A stretch of 64,000 nucleotides of DNA from an uncultured Lachnospiraceae bacterium. GTDB taxonomy: Bacteria; Bacillota; Clostridia; Lachnospirales; Lachnospiraceae. The notes below the pieces were generated by a model that made no database searches, was not told where the DNA came from, and saw only the letters and a list, made by a program, of their open reading frames with translations. The position numbers and the translations under genes are program-made. The DNA is taken from positions 1-64,000 of the forward strand of contig CAJUBE010000008.1 of NCBI GenBank assembly GCA_910584725.1. The letters run 5' to 3'. This document shows, piece by piece, positions 31,064-38,755 of the stretch; the first letter of the stretch is position 1; every line of letters begins with the position of its first letter.

Positions 31064-32008
31064 TTACTTTCGCGCAAATCCCTTTACTTTCTCGTAGATG
31101 CCCTTGCCGTCCAGACCGTACTTCTCTACCAGTGCATTCGCGGAACCGGACTCGCCAAAGGTATCCTGCATACCGATCCGTAGAACGGGTGTGGGATGTT
31201 TCTCGGACAGGCAGTCACAAACAGCGCTTCCAAGACCGCCGATCACGGTGTGCTCCTCCGCGGTCACCACTTTGCCGGTCTTCTTTGCGGAAGCAAGCAC
31301 CAGTTCCTCATCCAGAGGCTTGATGGTGTGGATATTGATCACTTCTGCGCTGATGCCGTCCGCCTCGAGCATTTCTGCCGCATCCAGAGCGGAGGAAACC
31401 GTAATGCCGCTTGCGATGATCGTCACATCCGTTCCCTCTCTCAGAAGAACGCCCTTGCCGATCTCAAATTTGTAATCCGGCTTGTCGTTGATTACCGGGA
31501 CAGCCGCACGGCCAAAGCGCAGGTATACGGGACCTTCCATCTCAATCGCCGCTCTCACCGCCGCCTTCGCCTCCACATCATCGGAGGGCACGATAACGGT
31601 CATGCCGGGAATGGTGCGCATCAGAGCCACGTCCTCGTTACACTGATGGGTTGCGCCGTCCTCACCTACGGTAATACCGGCATGGGTCGCACCAATCTTT
31701 ACATTCAGATGAGGATAACCGATGGAGTTACGAACCTGCTCAAAGTTACGTCCTGCCGCAAACATGGCGAAGGAACTGATAAAGGGAATCTTGCCGCAGG
31801 TAGCAAGCCCCGCCGCAATACCTGTCATGTTACACTCCGCGATACCGCAGTCAATGTGGCGGTCCGGATATGCTTTCTTAAACACGCCCGTCTTGGTCGC
31901 GCCTGCAAGGTCAGCATCCAGCACTACCAGATTGGGAAATTCTGCACCACACTCGGCAAGTGCATTACCATAGCTTTCTCTTGTCGCAATTTTCTTTACA
32001 TCTGCCAT
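31064..32008 (-). CDS. Transketolase, C-terminal subunit
   Basis: 314 aa. It covers the pyrimidine-binding and C-terminal domains of transketolase: ATRESYGNALAECGAEFPNL, DRHIDCGIAECNMTGIAAGL (with the catalytic Glu that activates thiamine diphosphate), GATHAGITVGEDGATHQ, and the C-terminal TAEEHTVIGGLGSAV. The enzyme moves two-carbon units between pentose, triose and hexose phosphates. Its ATG overlaps the stop of the N-terminal subunit gene (TAATG at 32008), so both halves should be made together and assemble as an alpha2-beta2-type complex. Confidence 0.94.
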   Translation of the reverse strand: MADVKKIATRESYGNALAECGAEFPNLVVLDADLAGATKTGVFKKAYPDRHIDCGIAECNMTGIAAGLATCGKIPFISSFAMFAAGRNFEQVRNSIGYPHLNVKIGATHAGITVGEDGATHQCNEDVALMRTIPGMTVIVPSDDVEAKAAVRAAIEMEGPVYLRFGRAAVPVINDKPDYKFEIGKGVLLREGTDVTIIASGITVSSALDAAEMLEADGISAEVINIHTIKPLDEELVLASAKKTGKVVTAEEHTVIGGLGSAVCDCLSEKHPTPVLRIGMQDTFGESGSANALVEKYGLDGKGIYEKVKGFARK

Positions 32009-32847
32009 TAGTTTGCACCTCCTAACTCTTCACCGATCTTCTCCAGATCAGCCATCGCCGTCGCATACTCTTCATCATTGGGAGCCTTGCCGTGCCAGCC
32101 CGCATTGTTCTCCATAAAGGAAACGCCCTTGCCCTTCACCGTCTTACAGATGATAGCGGTAGGCATACCCTTGGTCGCCTTTGCCTCCTTGAATGCCGCG
32201 TCGATCTGGTCAAAGTCATTGCCGTCGATATTGATTACATGGAAGTTAAACGCCTCAAATTTCTTATCTATCGGGTAAGGGGAGCACACGTCGTCGATTT
32301 TACCGTCGATCTGCAGTCCGTTGTTGTCCACGATCACCACCAGATTGTCAAGCTTTCTGTGTCCCGCAAACATGGAAGCCTCCCATACCTGACCTTCCTG
32401 AATCTCGCCGTCACCGAGCAGCGTGTAGGTTCTGTAATCCTTGCCGTCCATTTTCGCCGCAAGAGCCATACCTACCGCCGCGGAAATGCCCTGTCCCAGA
32501 GAGCCTGAAGACATATCTACGCCGGGTGTCTCCTGCATACAGGGATGCCCCTGCAGATAGGAGCCGAGGTGGCGCAGCGTGGGCAGATCCTCTACCGGAA
32601 AGTACCCTCTGTTTGCCAGAGCGGAATAAAGTCCGGGAGCCGTATGCCCCTTGGAAAGCACGAAACGGTCTCTGTCCGCTTTCTTGGGATCCTTCGGGTC
32701 AATGTTCATCTCCTCAAAATATAAGTAAGTAAAAATGTCTGCCGCAGACAGAGATCCGCCCGGATGCCCTGCCTTCGCGCCATGTACCGCCGTCACGATA
32801 CCCTTGCGAACTTCATTAGCTGTTTTTTGTAACTCTAATTTGTTCAT
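32008..32847 (-). CDS. Transketolase, N-terminal (ThDP diphosphate-binding) subunit
   Basis: 279 aa. Thiamine diphosphate/Mg2+-binding features are LLGDGEIQEGQVWEA and VVIVDNNGLQIDG (GDG...N pattern), preceded by KAGHPGGSLSAADI and FVLSKGHTAPGLYS. It is the N-terminal half of a split transketolase, a common arrangement in Clostridia. ATG 32847 follows GGAGG. The spacer to araD (32848-32938) contains a possible separate promoter, so the transketolase/rpe part could be expressed independently of arabinose. Confidence 0.94.
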   Translation of the reverse strand: MNKLELQKTANEVRKGIVTAVHGAKAGHPGGSLSAADIFTYLYFEEMNIDPKDPKKADRDRFVLSKGHTAPGLYSALANRGYFPVEDLPTLRHLGSYLQGHPCMQETPGVDMSSGSLGQGISAAVGMALAAKMDGKDYRTYTLLGDGEIQEGQVWEASMFAGHRKLDNLVVIVDNNGLQIDGKIDDVCSPYPIDKKFEAFNFHVINIDGNDFDQIDAAFKEAKATKGMPTAIICKTVKGKGVSFMENNAGWHGKAPNDEEYATAMADLEKIGEELGGAN

Positions 32848-32890
32848 CGCTGTCCTCCATCCATCAAAACTATAATAATCATCTGCCTAA

Positions 32891-32932
32891 AGTGTATCAC
32901 AAAGCTTTCATTTTGTCACCGTGCCCGGGCAC
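32891..32932 (-). promoter_or_regulatory. Putative internal promoter before the transketolase genes
   Basis: Minus strand: GTGACA (32919-32914) and TACACT (32896-32891) are 17 bp apart. Just upstream is a perfect 12-bp palindrome GTGCCCGGGCAC (32921-32932), which could be an operator. Confidence 0.45.
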
Positions 32933-32938
32933 AATTAA

Positions 32939-33634
32939 TTACTTTTGTCCGTAGTACGCGTTGGCGCCATGCTTGCGGAAATAATGCTTATCCTGCAGTT
33001 CCTGCGGTGCGGGCTGGATCCTCGCATTGATCGTCTCCGCGCGGTAAGCCATCTTCGCCACTTCCTCAAGTACAACCGCATTGTGCACCGCCTCGTGCGC
33101 GTCTTTGCCCCACGCAAAAGGACCGTGGTTCTTGCAGAGTACTGCCGGAACCGCCACCGGGTCTTTATCCATACTCTTAAACTCGCTGACAATCAGAAGC
33201 CCCGTGTTCTTCTCGTAAGCATCCGCAATCTCGTCCTCATTCAGACAGCGCAGACAAGGGATATCCCCGTAAAAGTAATCCGCATGGGTCGTTCCGTAGC
33301 AGGGAATGCTCCTGCCCGCCTGCGCCCAGCTTGTGGCGTAGGAAGAATGCGTATGTACAACGCCGCCGATCTCCTCGTAAGCCTTGTAAAGCTCCACATG
33401 GGTCGCCGTGTCGGAAGAAGGATTATACTTCCCCTCCACCTTCTTGCCTTCCAGATCCACAAGTACCATATCGTCCGGCGTCAGCTTGTCATAGTCCACG
33501 CCGCTCGGCTTGATCGCAAATATCCCGCTCTCCCTGTCAATCTCACTCACATTCCCCCAAGTGAACGTAACCAGCCCGTATTTCGGGAGAAGCATATTCG
33601 CCTCGTATACTCGCTTTTTCAGTTCTTCTAACAC
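32939..33634 (-). CDS. araD: L-ribulose-5-phosphate 4-epimerase
   Basis: 231 aa from GTG 33634, giving MLEELKKRVYEANMLLPKYG, the usual family start; an ATG three codons upstream lies directly on the AGGAGG site and is less likely. This class II aldolase-like Zn enzyme converts L-ribulose 5-phosphate to D-xylulose 5-phosphate. Zn ligands are seen in VVHTHSSYATSWAQ and a third His in the VLCKNHGPFAWG region; the GNVSEIDRE and KPSGVDYDKL phosphate-binding segments are intact. It follows araB by about 160 bp containing a hairpin element. Confidence 0.95.
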   Translation of the reverse strand: MLEELKKRVYEANMLLPKYGLVTFTWGNVSEIDRESGIFAIKPSGVDYDKLTPDDMVLVDLEGKKVEGKYNPSSDTATHVELYKAYEEIGGVVHTHSSYATSWAQAGRSIPCYGTTHADYFYGDIPCLRCLNEDEIADAYEKNTGLLIVSEFKSMDKDPVAVPAVLCKNHGPFAWGKDAHEAVHNAVVLEEVAKMAYRAETINARIQPAPQELQDKHYFRKHGANAYYGQK

Positions 33635-33670
33635 AGGTTTCATCCTCCTATATTATTCTTATTCTGTACA

Positions 33671-33777
33671 GATTTTGAGCTGCATACCCTGACGTTCCGG
33701 AGCACTGTCTGAGCACCGAGCTCGCAAAGCGAGGTGGGTGCGAGTTTGCGAAGGAACTAAGGGATGCACTCAAAATC
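33671..33777. repeat. Inverted-repeat element between araB and araD
   Basis: The ends GATTTTGAGCTGCATACCCT (33671-33690) and AGGGATGCACTCAAAATC (33760-33777) are near-perfect inverted repeats. Inside is CTCGC-AAA-GCGAG (33721-33733). The whole element could fold into one long structured RNA in the ara transcript. Confidence 0.65.
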
Positions 33778-33792
33778 CTTTCACACTTGATA

Positions 33793-35382
33793 TTACATAG
33801 ACTCAACCGCAGCCCTCTCAATCGCAAGTCCCGCGCCATATAACTTCATAAACTTGTTAAATCCTTCCACATCGGATGCCTTCGGCTCCAGTTTCTCGCC
33901 CTTCTGACCCGCGAACACCTTGCTGTCGAGGAATGCCGCCAGACTCTCATCCGCACCCTTATTGATCATGTAGGAAGCGAGAAGCGCAATGCCCCACGCG
34001 CCGCCCTCGCCCGCCGTCTCCATAACGCTCACGGGTGCGTTCATTGCCGCCGCAAGGATACTCTGACCTACGCCCTTGGTTTTAAACAGACCGCCGTGCC
34101 CTAAGATCTCATCCACTTCCACCTTCTCCTCGTTAAACAGGATATCGAAGCCGGTCTTCAGCGCACCGAGGGAGGTGAACAGATGCACTCTCATAAAGTT
34201 CGCCAGATTGAACTTCGCATCGGGCGTTCTCACAAACAGTGGACGTCCCTCGTTAAAGCCCGTCACATGCTCGCCGGAGAAGTAGTTGTACGCAAGCAGA
34301 CCGCCGCAGTCATCGTCTCCCTCCAATGCCTTGCGGTAGAGGTTGCCGTACAGCTCGTTCATATCCACCTTCATGCCCATCACTTCCGAATACTCCTTAA
34401 ACAGATTCACCCACGCGTTCAGGTCGGAAGTACAGTTGTTACAATGCACCATCGCCACAAGGCTGCCATCCGGGGTCGTCACCAGATCAATGGCGTCATA
34501 AACCTTGGACAGTTCCTTCTCCATAACGATCATGCCGAACACGCTCGTTCCCGCAGATACATTGCCGGTACGCTGTGCCACACTGTTGGTCGCCGCCATG
34601 CCTGTGCCCGCATCACCCTCGGGAGGACAGAAAGGAATACCTGCCTGCAAGGTGCCGGTGGGATCAAGCAGCTTCGCGCCCTCTTCTGTCAGCGCGCCCG
34701 CCTGCTGCCCCGCGGTGTAAACTGCCGGAAGCACATCCTTCAGTTTCCATGCAAAACCCTTGTCCGCAACTGCCTCGTCAAACTGCGCGATCATCTTTTC
34801 ATTAAACTGCCCCGTCGCAATGTCAATCGGGAACATGCCGGACGCCTCACCCACGCCGACAATTTTCTCACCCGTCAGTTTCCACTGGATATAGCCTGCC
34901 AGCGTGATGACAAACTTCAGATCCGGCACATGCGCCTCGCCATTTAAAATCACCTGATAGAGATGCGCAATCGTCCATCTCTGCGGAATATGATAGTTGA
35001 ACAGTTCCGTCAGCTTCGTGGAAGCCTCTTCCGTAATGGTATTTCTCCATGTGCGGAAGGGAACCATCAGTTCATCCTTCTCGTTGAACGCCATATAGCC
35101 GTGCATCATTGCGGAGAAACCGATCGCCCCCAGCTTCTCAAGCTTCTCCCCGTACTGTGCCTGCACATCCTCCGTCAGTTTTTTGTAGCAGTCCTGCAGA
35201 CCCGTCCAGATGTCATCCAGCGTATAAGTCCAGATGCCGTTCTCCAGTCTGTTCTCCCAGTCGTGTGCCCCCGATGCGATGGGCTTGTTGTTCTCATCCA
35301 CCAGAACCGCCTTGATTCTGGTGGAGCCGAACTCAATGCCCAGCACCGCCTTACCACTTGCAATACATTCTTTTGCTCCCAT
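33793..35382 (-). CDS. araB: L-ribulokinase, FGGY carbohydrate kinase family
   Basis: 529 aa. Two actin-like ATPase domains are recognisable: AVLGIEFGSTRIKAVLVDEN at the N-terminus (phosphate 1 motif) and NVSAGTSVFGMIVMEKE, then GHGGLFKTKGVGQSILAAAM and ETAGEGGAWGIALLASYM in the second half. The enzyme should phosphorylate L-ribulose with ATP. The sequence belongs to the larger FGGY ribulokinase-like branch, so the substrate is assigned mainly from its place between araA and araD. ATG 35382 follows AAGGAGG. Confidence 0.88.
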   Translation of the reverse strand: MGAKECIASGKAVLGIEFGSTRIKAVLVDENNKPIASGAHDWENRLENGIWTYTLDDIWTGLQDCYKKLTEDVQAQYGEKLEKLGAIGFSAMMHGYMAFNEKDELMVPFRTWRNTITEEASTKLTELFNYHIPQRWTIAHLYQVILNGEAHVPDLKFVITLAGYIQWKLTGEKIVGVGEASGMFPIDIATGQFNEKMIAQFDEAVADKGFAWKLKDVLPAVYTAGQQAGALTEEGAKLLDPTGTLQAGIPFCPPEGDAGTGMAATNSVAQRTGNVSAGTSVFGMIVMEKELSKVYDAIDLVTTPDGSLVAMVHCNNCTSDLNAWVNLFKEYSEVMGMKVDMNELYGNLYRKALEGDDDCGGLLAYNYFSGEHVTGFNEGRPLFVRTPDAKFNLANFMRVHLFTSLGALKTGFDILFNEEKVEVDEILGHGGLFKTKGVGQSILAAAMNAPVSVMETAGEGGAWGIALLASYMINKGADESLAAFLDSKVFAGQKGEKLEPKASDVEGFNKFMKLYGAGLAIERAAVESM

Positions 35383-35402
35383 ACTTATCCTCCTTCATTA
35401 TA

Positions 35403-35546
35403 TCCGCAGTGCAAGCTCAAAAAGCCTTCGGCTTTCCTCGCCCGCGAGCTGTCTGCGCTCCGCTTCGATCCGTGCTGAACAAGCGCCACTGGCGCTTAGC
35501 ACTCCTATGCATCTGCAATCTGCGCACTGCTCATTGCCATCACGCA
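35403..35546. repeat. Hairpin-rich intergenic repeat element between araA and araB
   Basis: It starts CCGCAGTGC and ends GCGCACTGC plus a tail, so its ends are partly inverted repeats. It contains AAAGCC-TTC-GGCTTT and AAGCGCCACTGGCGCTT hairpins. Its last 28 bp (35519-35546) repeat 4796-4823 with one mismatch, and its first part resembles 31001-31060. It stops 3 bp before the araA stop codon. Confidence 0.65.
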
Positions 35547-35548
35547 CG

Positions 35549-37045
35549 TTATTTATAAGCTGCTTCATTCCATCTCAGCATATTCTTGAAATCACGGATA
35601 TTGGTATCTTTGTCGATGATAACGCTCTCGATCCCCATTGCATCCGCCCAATCAGCCATCTGTTCCACGGTCAGGTCGTAGGAGAACGCCGTGTGGTGTG
35701 CACCACCTGCCAAAATCCAAGCTGTTGCACCTACTTCCAGATTAGGCTGAGGCGTCCAGAACGCCGTGCCAACCGGCAGCTTCGGCATAGGTTTCTCCAC
35801 CTTCTTGCAGTCCACCGCGTTGATGAGCAGGCGGAAACGCGTGCCCAAATCTACCAGCGAACATGCAACCGCAGGACCGGTCTTTGACGTAAATACCAGA
35901 CGCGCAGGGTCTTCCCTGTTGCCCATGGAAAGCGGACATACCTTGATGCCGATCTCGCCATCCGCAACGGAAGGGCATACCTCCAACATATGCGCCTGCA
36001 GAATACCCTCCTTGCCGGGCACGAGATTGTAAGTGTAGTCCTCCATCATGGAAGTACCCTTCGCATCCTTGATGCCTGCCGTCATCAACTTCATAATGCG
36101 CACCATTGCCGCCACCTTCCAGTCGCCTTCCGCGCCGAAGCCGTAGCCTTTCTCCATCAGTCTCTGGATCGCCAGACCCGGAAGCTGCTTCAGCCCGCCA
36201 AGCATACCGAAATGCGTTACCACCGCATGATAGTCGTTCTCTACGAGGAATTTCTCGATACCGATCTCCTGCTGCGCCTGCACAGCCACATGCTTCTTGA
36301 ACTCGTCGAGATCCCTGCCCTCGTCAATAATTTTATACTTGCTGTAATACTCCTCAACCAGCGCGTTCACATCACCCTGGGGCACCGCGTCCACATACTC
36401 CACCAAATCATTTACGCAGTAGTGGTCAATCTCCCAGCCAAACTTGATCTGCGCTTCTACCTTATCACCCTCGGTAACTGCTACGTTGTTCATGTTGTCG
36501 CCGAAACGGCACACGCGTACATGGGAGGACTCGATCACGCCGATCGCCGTGCGCATCCAACTTCCAAGCTGCTTCTGTACAGACTCGGACGCCCAGTGTC
36601 CTACAATAATCTTGCGCTCGATACCCATGCGGCTCACGATATGCCCGTACTCTCTGTCGCCGTGCGCCGACTGGTTCTCATTCATAAAATCCATGTCGAT
36701 GGTATCATAGGGAAGTTCCTCGTTGAACTGCGTATGCAGATGGCAGAGGGGTTTCCGAAACTCTTTCAAGCCCAAAATCCACATCTTAGCAGGAGAAAAC
36801 GTATGCATCCACGTAATCACACCCGCACACTCCGGATCGTTGTTTGCGTCGTTAAATGCCTTGCGGATGGAAGCCTGCCCAAGTAACGTAGGCTTCAACA
36901 CAACCTCAAAAGGCAGATTGCCGGAAGCGTTTAACCCCTCCACAATCTTCGCGGAATGATCCGCCACTTTTCTCAGACACTCATCCCCATACAAGTCCTG
37001 AGACCCCGTGCAAAACCAAAATTTGTAGCTCTTTGCTGCGATCAT
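35549..37045 (-). CDS. araA: L-arabinose isomerase
   Basis: 498 aa, the normal family length. It interconverts L-arabinose and L-ribulose using Mn2+. Conserved segments include FWFCTGSQDLYGDE at the N-terminus, WMHTFSPAKMWILGL, THFGMLGGLKQLPGLAIQRL, GFGAEGDWKVAAMVRIMK (catalytic Glu), MEDYTYNLVPGKE, and GGAHHTAFSYDL near the C-terminus (catalytic His). It is the first enzyme gene of the cluster, with araR upstream on the same strand. AraR-type boxes lie in the 286-bp spacer between them, so arabinose induction by release of AraR is likely. Confidence 0.97.
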   Translation of the reverse strand: MIAAKSYKFWFCTGSQDLYGDECLRKVADHSAKIVEGLNASGNLPFEVVLKPTLLGQASIRKAFNDANNDPECAGVITWMHTFSPAKMWILGLKEFRKPLCHLHTQFNEELPYDTIDMDFMNENQSAHGDREYGHIVSRMGIERKIIVGHWASESVQKQLGSWMRTAIGVIESSHVRVCRFGDNMNNVAVTEGDKVEAQIKFGWEIDHYCVNDLVEYVDAVPQGDVNALVEEYYSKYKIIDEGRDLDEFKKHVAVQAQQEIGIEKFLVENDYHAVVTHFGMLGGLKQLPGLAIQRLMEKGYGFGAEGDWKVAAMVRIMKLMTAGIKDAKGTSMMEDYTYNLVPGKEGILQAHMLEVCPSVADGEIGIKVCPLSMGNREDPARLVFTSKTGPAVACSLVDLGTRFRLLINAVDCKKVEKPMPKLPVGTAFWTPQPNLEVGATAWILAGGAHHTAFSYDLTVEQMADWADAMGIESVIIDKDTNIRDFKNMLRWNEAAYK

Positions 37046-37210
37046 ACAATACCCTCTCTTTCTTTTTTACTGTTTGCGCCGTGCCATGAGACTCGCAGAC
37101 CTGCGCTTACGCGCACTTTGTCCGCCTTCACCGGATGTCTGCCCGTTAATACCGCCGAGTAAAACAAATGTCTGCTTCGCAGCCGCTTGTTTCCTGCAGC
37201 CGGTATCAAG

Positions 37211-37308
37211 TTGTACGCATATACAATTTTGTATACAGTATTCCTTTATATTTCACGCCGCACATTCTGTAATTCTTATTTTACAGTCTACTACTTGTAC
37301 ATACAAAT
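37211..37308 (-). promoter_or_regulatory. araA promoter region with AraR-type operators
   Basis: ACTTGTACATACAAAT (37293-37308) differs at two positions from the B. subtilis AraR consensus ATTTGTACGTACAAAT. On the minus strand it overlaps a weak -35 (TTGTAT) lying 17 bp before TAAAAT. About 70 bp further downstream, ATACAATTTTGTAT (37221-37234) and TTGTACGCATATACAA (37211-37226) supply more half-sites. Two operator zones flanking a promoter would allow looping. The rest of 37046-37210 shows no other gene. Confidence 0.72.
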
Positions 37309-37331
37309 ATGCAAGTTGTATGCTCCGACCC

Positions 37332-38462
37332 TCAACAAGAATTTTTAAAGTTCGTGATGCTATGCGTTTTGCAAACATACTTATTAATTCTTCTCACTGA
37401 ATTACGCGGAATCACATCGACTTCAAACTCATAATTTGCGTCAAATCCCGGATCTTTAATCATGTGTAACAGATTTTCCGCCGCCTTTCCTCCCAGCCGC
37501 TCCATTGGATGCGGCATGGATGCGATAGGAACATCGCCCAAAATAGCCAGCTCTGAATTGTCTACACTGGCCACCGAAATATCCCGCGGAACCCGGATGC
37601 CGTTCTTCTTAAAAATATCCAAAAGTCCGAAAGCCACCTCATCATTGTAACAAAACACCGCCGTGCAGCCTCTGAAACGCTCCAGCACTTTTTCCGACGC
37701 TCTCTCCAGATGCTGCTTCTCTTCCGTATCTACCCAGACGATCTGCCCGTCGTCCACCTCCAGCCCAGCATCCATCATCGCGTCCATATACCCTGAAAAA
37801 CGCGCTTGTCCCTGTCCGTCGTCCAGCTTAAAAATACCGCCAATTTTTTCATGTCCCATGGAAAGCAGATATTTTGTCATTTTCCATCCGGCCATATGAT
37901 CGTTAATGGACACATGCGGAATCTTTAACTGCGGGTAAAAGCTGTTGATAAAGATAACCGGAATCCGCTTTTTTCGTATCTCTTGATAGAGACGCAGATT
38001 GGGATTGGGAATGCCGCTCTTCGTCGGCTCCACAATCAACCCCGACACCTCGTCCCTGCTGATAATATCCTCCAAAACAGCTCTTTCCCGCCCATGCTGA
38101 TTACTCGTAAACGCAATCTGCACTGAATAGCCAGCTTCCAAAAGCACATTTTCTATCCCCTGTATTGTCCGCGGGAAAATATAACCGTCCACGTAGGTCG
38201 TCACCACAGAAACCCGCATCCGCCTCGTCAGATTCGCCAGACGGTTATCATTAATGTATGTGCCGCTTCCTTGAATCCTGCGGATAACCCCCTCATTTTC
38301 CAGAACGCTGACCGCGTGCCTGACCGTCTGGCGACTCACGCCGAACATTTCTTTCAACGTATTTTCCGAATACATCTTCTGCCCCGGAACAAGTTTTTTC
38401 GTCTCTATCTGCTCATTGAGCCATTCGACCAGCTCCATATATTTAGGCGTTGTTTTCTCCAT
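37332..38462 (-). CDS. araR: AraR-type regulator (GntR helix-turn-helix plus LacI-type sugar domain)
   Basis: 376 aa from ATG 38462, chosen because GGAGG lies 5 nt upstream. The N-terminal GntR winged helix (about 1-70) shows MYSENTLKEMFGVSRQTVRHAV and GVIRRIQGSGTYIND. The rest is a periplasmic-binding-protein-like effector domain of the LacI type (VAFGLLDIFKKNGIRVPRDI, SVASVDNSELAILGDV). This GntR/LacI fusion is the hallmark of AraR, the L-arabinose-responsive repressor. It lies directly upstream of araA, whose promoter carries matching boxes. Confidence 0.93.
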   Translation of the reverse strand: MEKTTPKYMELVEWLNEQIETKKLVPGQKMYSENTLKEMFGVSRQTVRHAVSVLENEGVIRRIQGSGTYINDNRLANLTRRMRVSVVTTYVDGYIFPRTIQGIENVLLEAGYSVQIAFTSNQHGRERAVLEDIISRDEVSGLIVEPTKSGIPNPNLRLYQEIRKKRIPVIFINSFYPQLKIPHVSINDHMAGWKMTKYLLSMGHEKIGGIFKLDDGQGQARFSGYMDAMMDAGLEVDDGQIVWVDTEEKQHLERASEKVLERFRGCTAVFCYNDEVAFGLLDIFKKNGIRVPRDISVASVDNSELAILGDVPIASMPHPMERLGGKAAENLLHMIKDPGFDANYEFEVDVIPRNSVRRINKYVCKTHSITNFKNSC

Positions 38463-38502
38463 ATTTTCCTCCATGTCAGAGCAGTTTACTGCGATGACAC
38501 GC

Positions 38503-38661
38503 GATGAGAAATTCGCGAAGGCGATTTCTCATCTGCGATCAAGGCACATTTGAGGCTCTGTCTCAAATTGCCGATTGAAAAATCAGTGCATCAGCATGAT
38601 TTTTCAATCTTTCCCCTTATCTGGCTCTGCTGATCATACAGACCATAAAGGGCCGCCCTTT
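38503..38661. repeat. Series of perfect hairpins between MCP and araR genes
   Basis: The gap 38463-38755 has no gene. It contains GATGAGAAAT/ATTTCTCATC (38503-38512/38524-38533), ATTTGAG/CTCAAAT (38548-38554/38562-38568), a 13-bp GATTGAAAAATCA/TGATTTTTCAATC (38573-38585/38597-38609) and AAAGGGC/GCCCTTT (38647-38653/38655-38661). The last may help end the chemoreceptor transcript. Confidence 0.75.
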
Positions 38662-38755
38662 CAGACAGCCCTTACTTTTACATCATCCCCTGTTTCCTTA
38701 TTTGCATCCGCACTCTCCCTCTCAAATCAGGTTTGCGCTGCTCTGTCTTTCGAAC

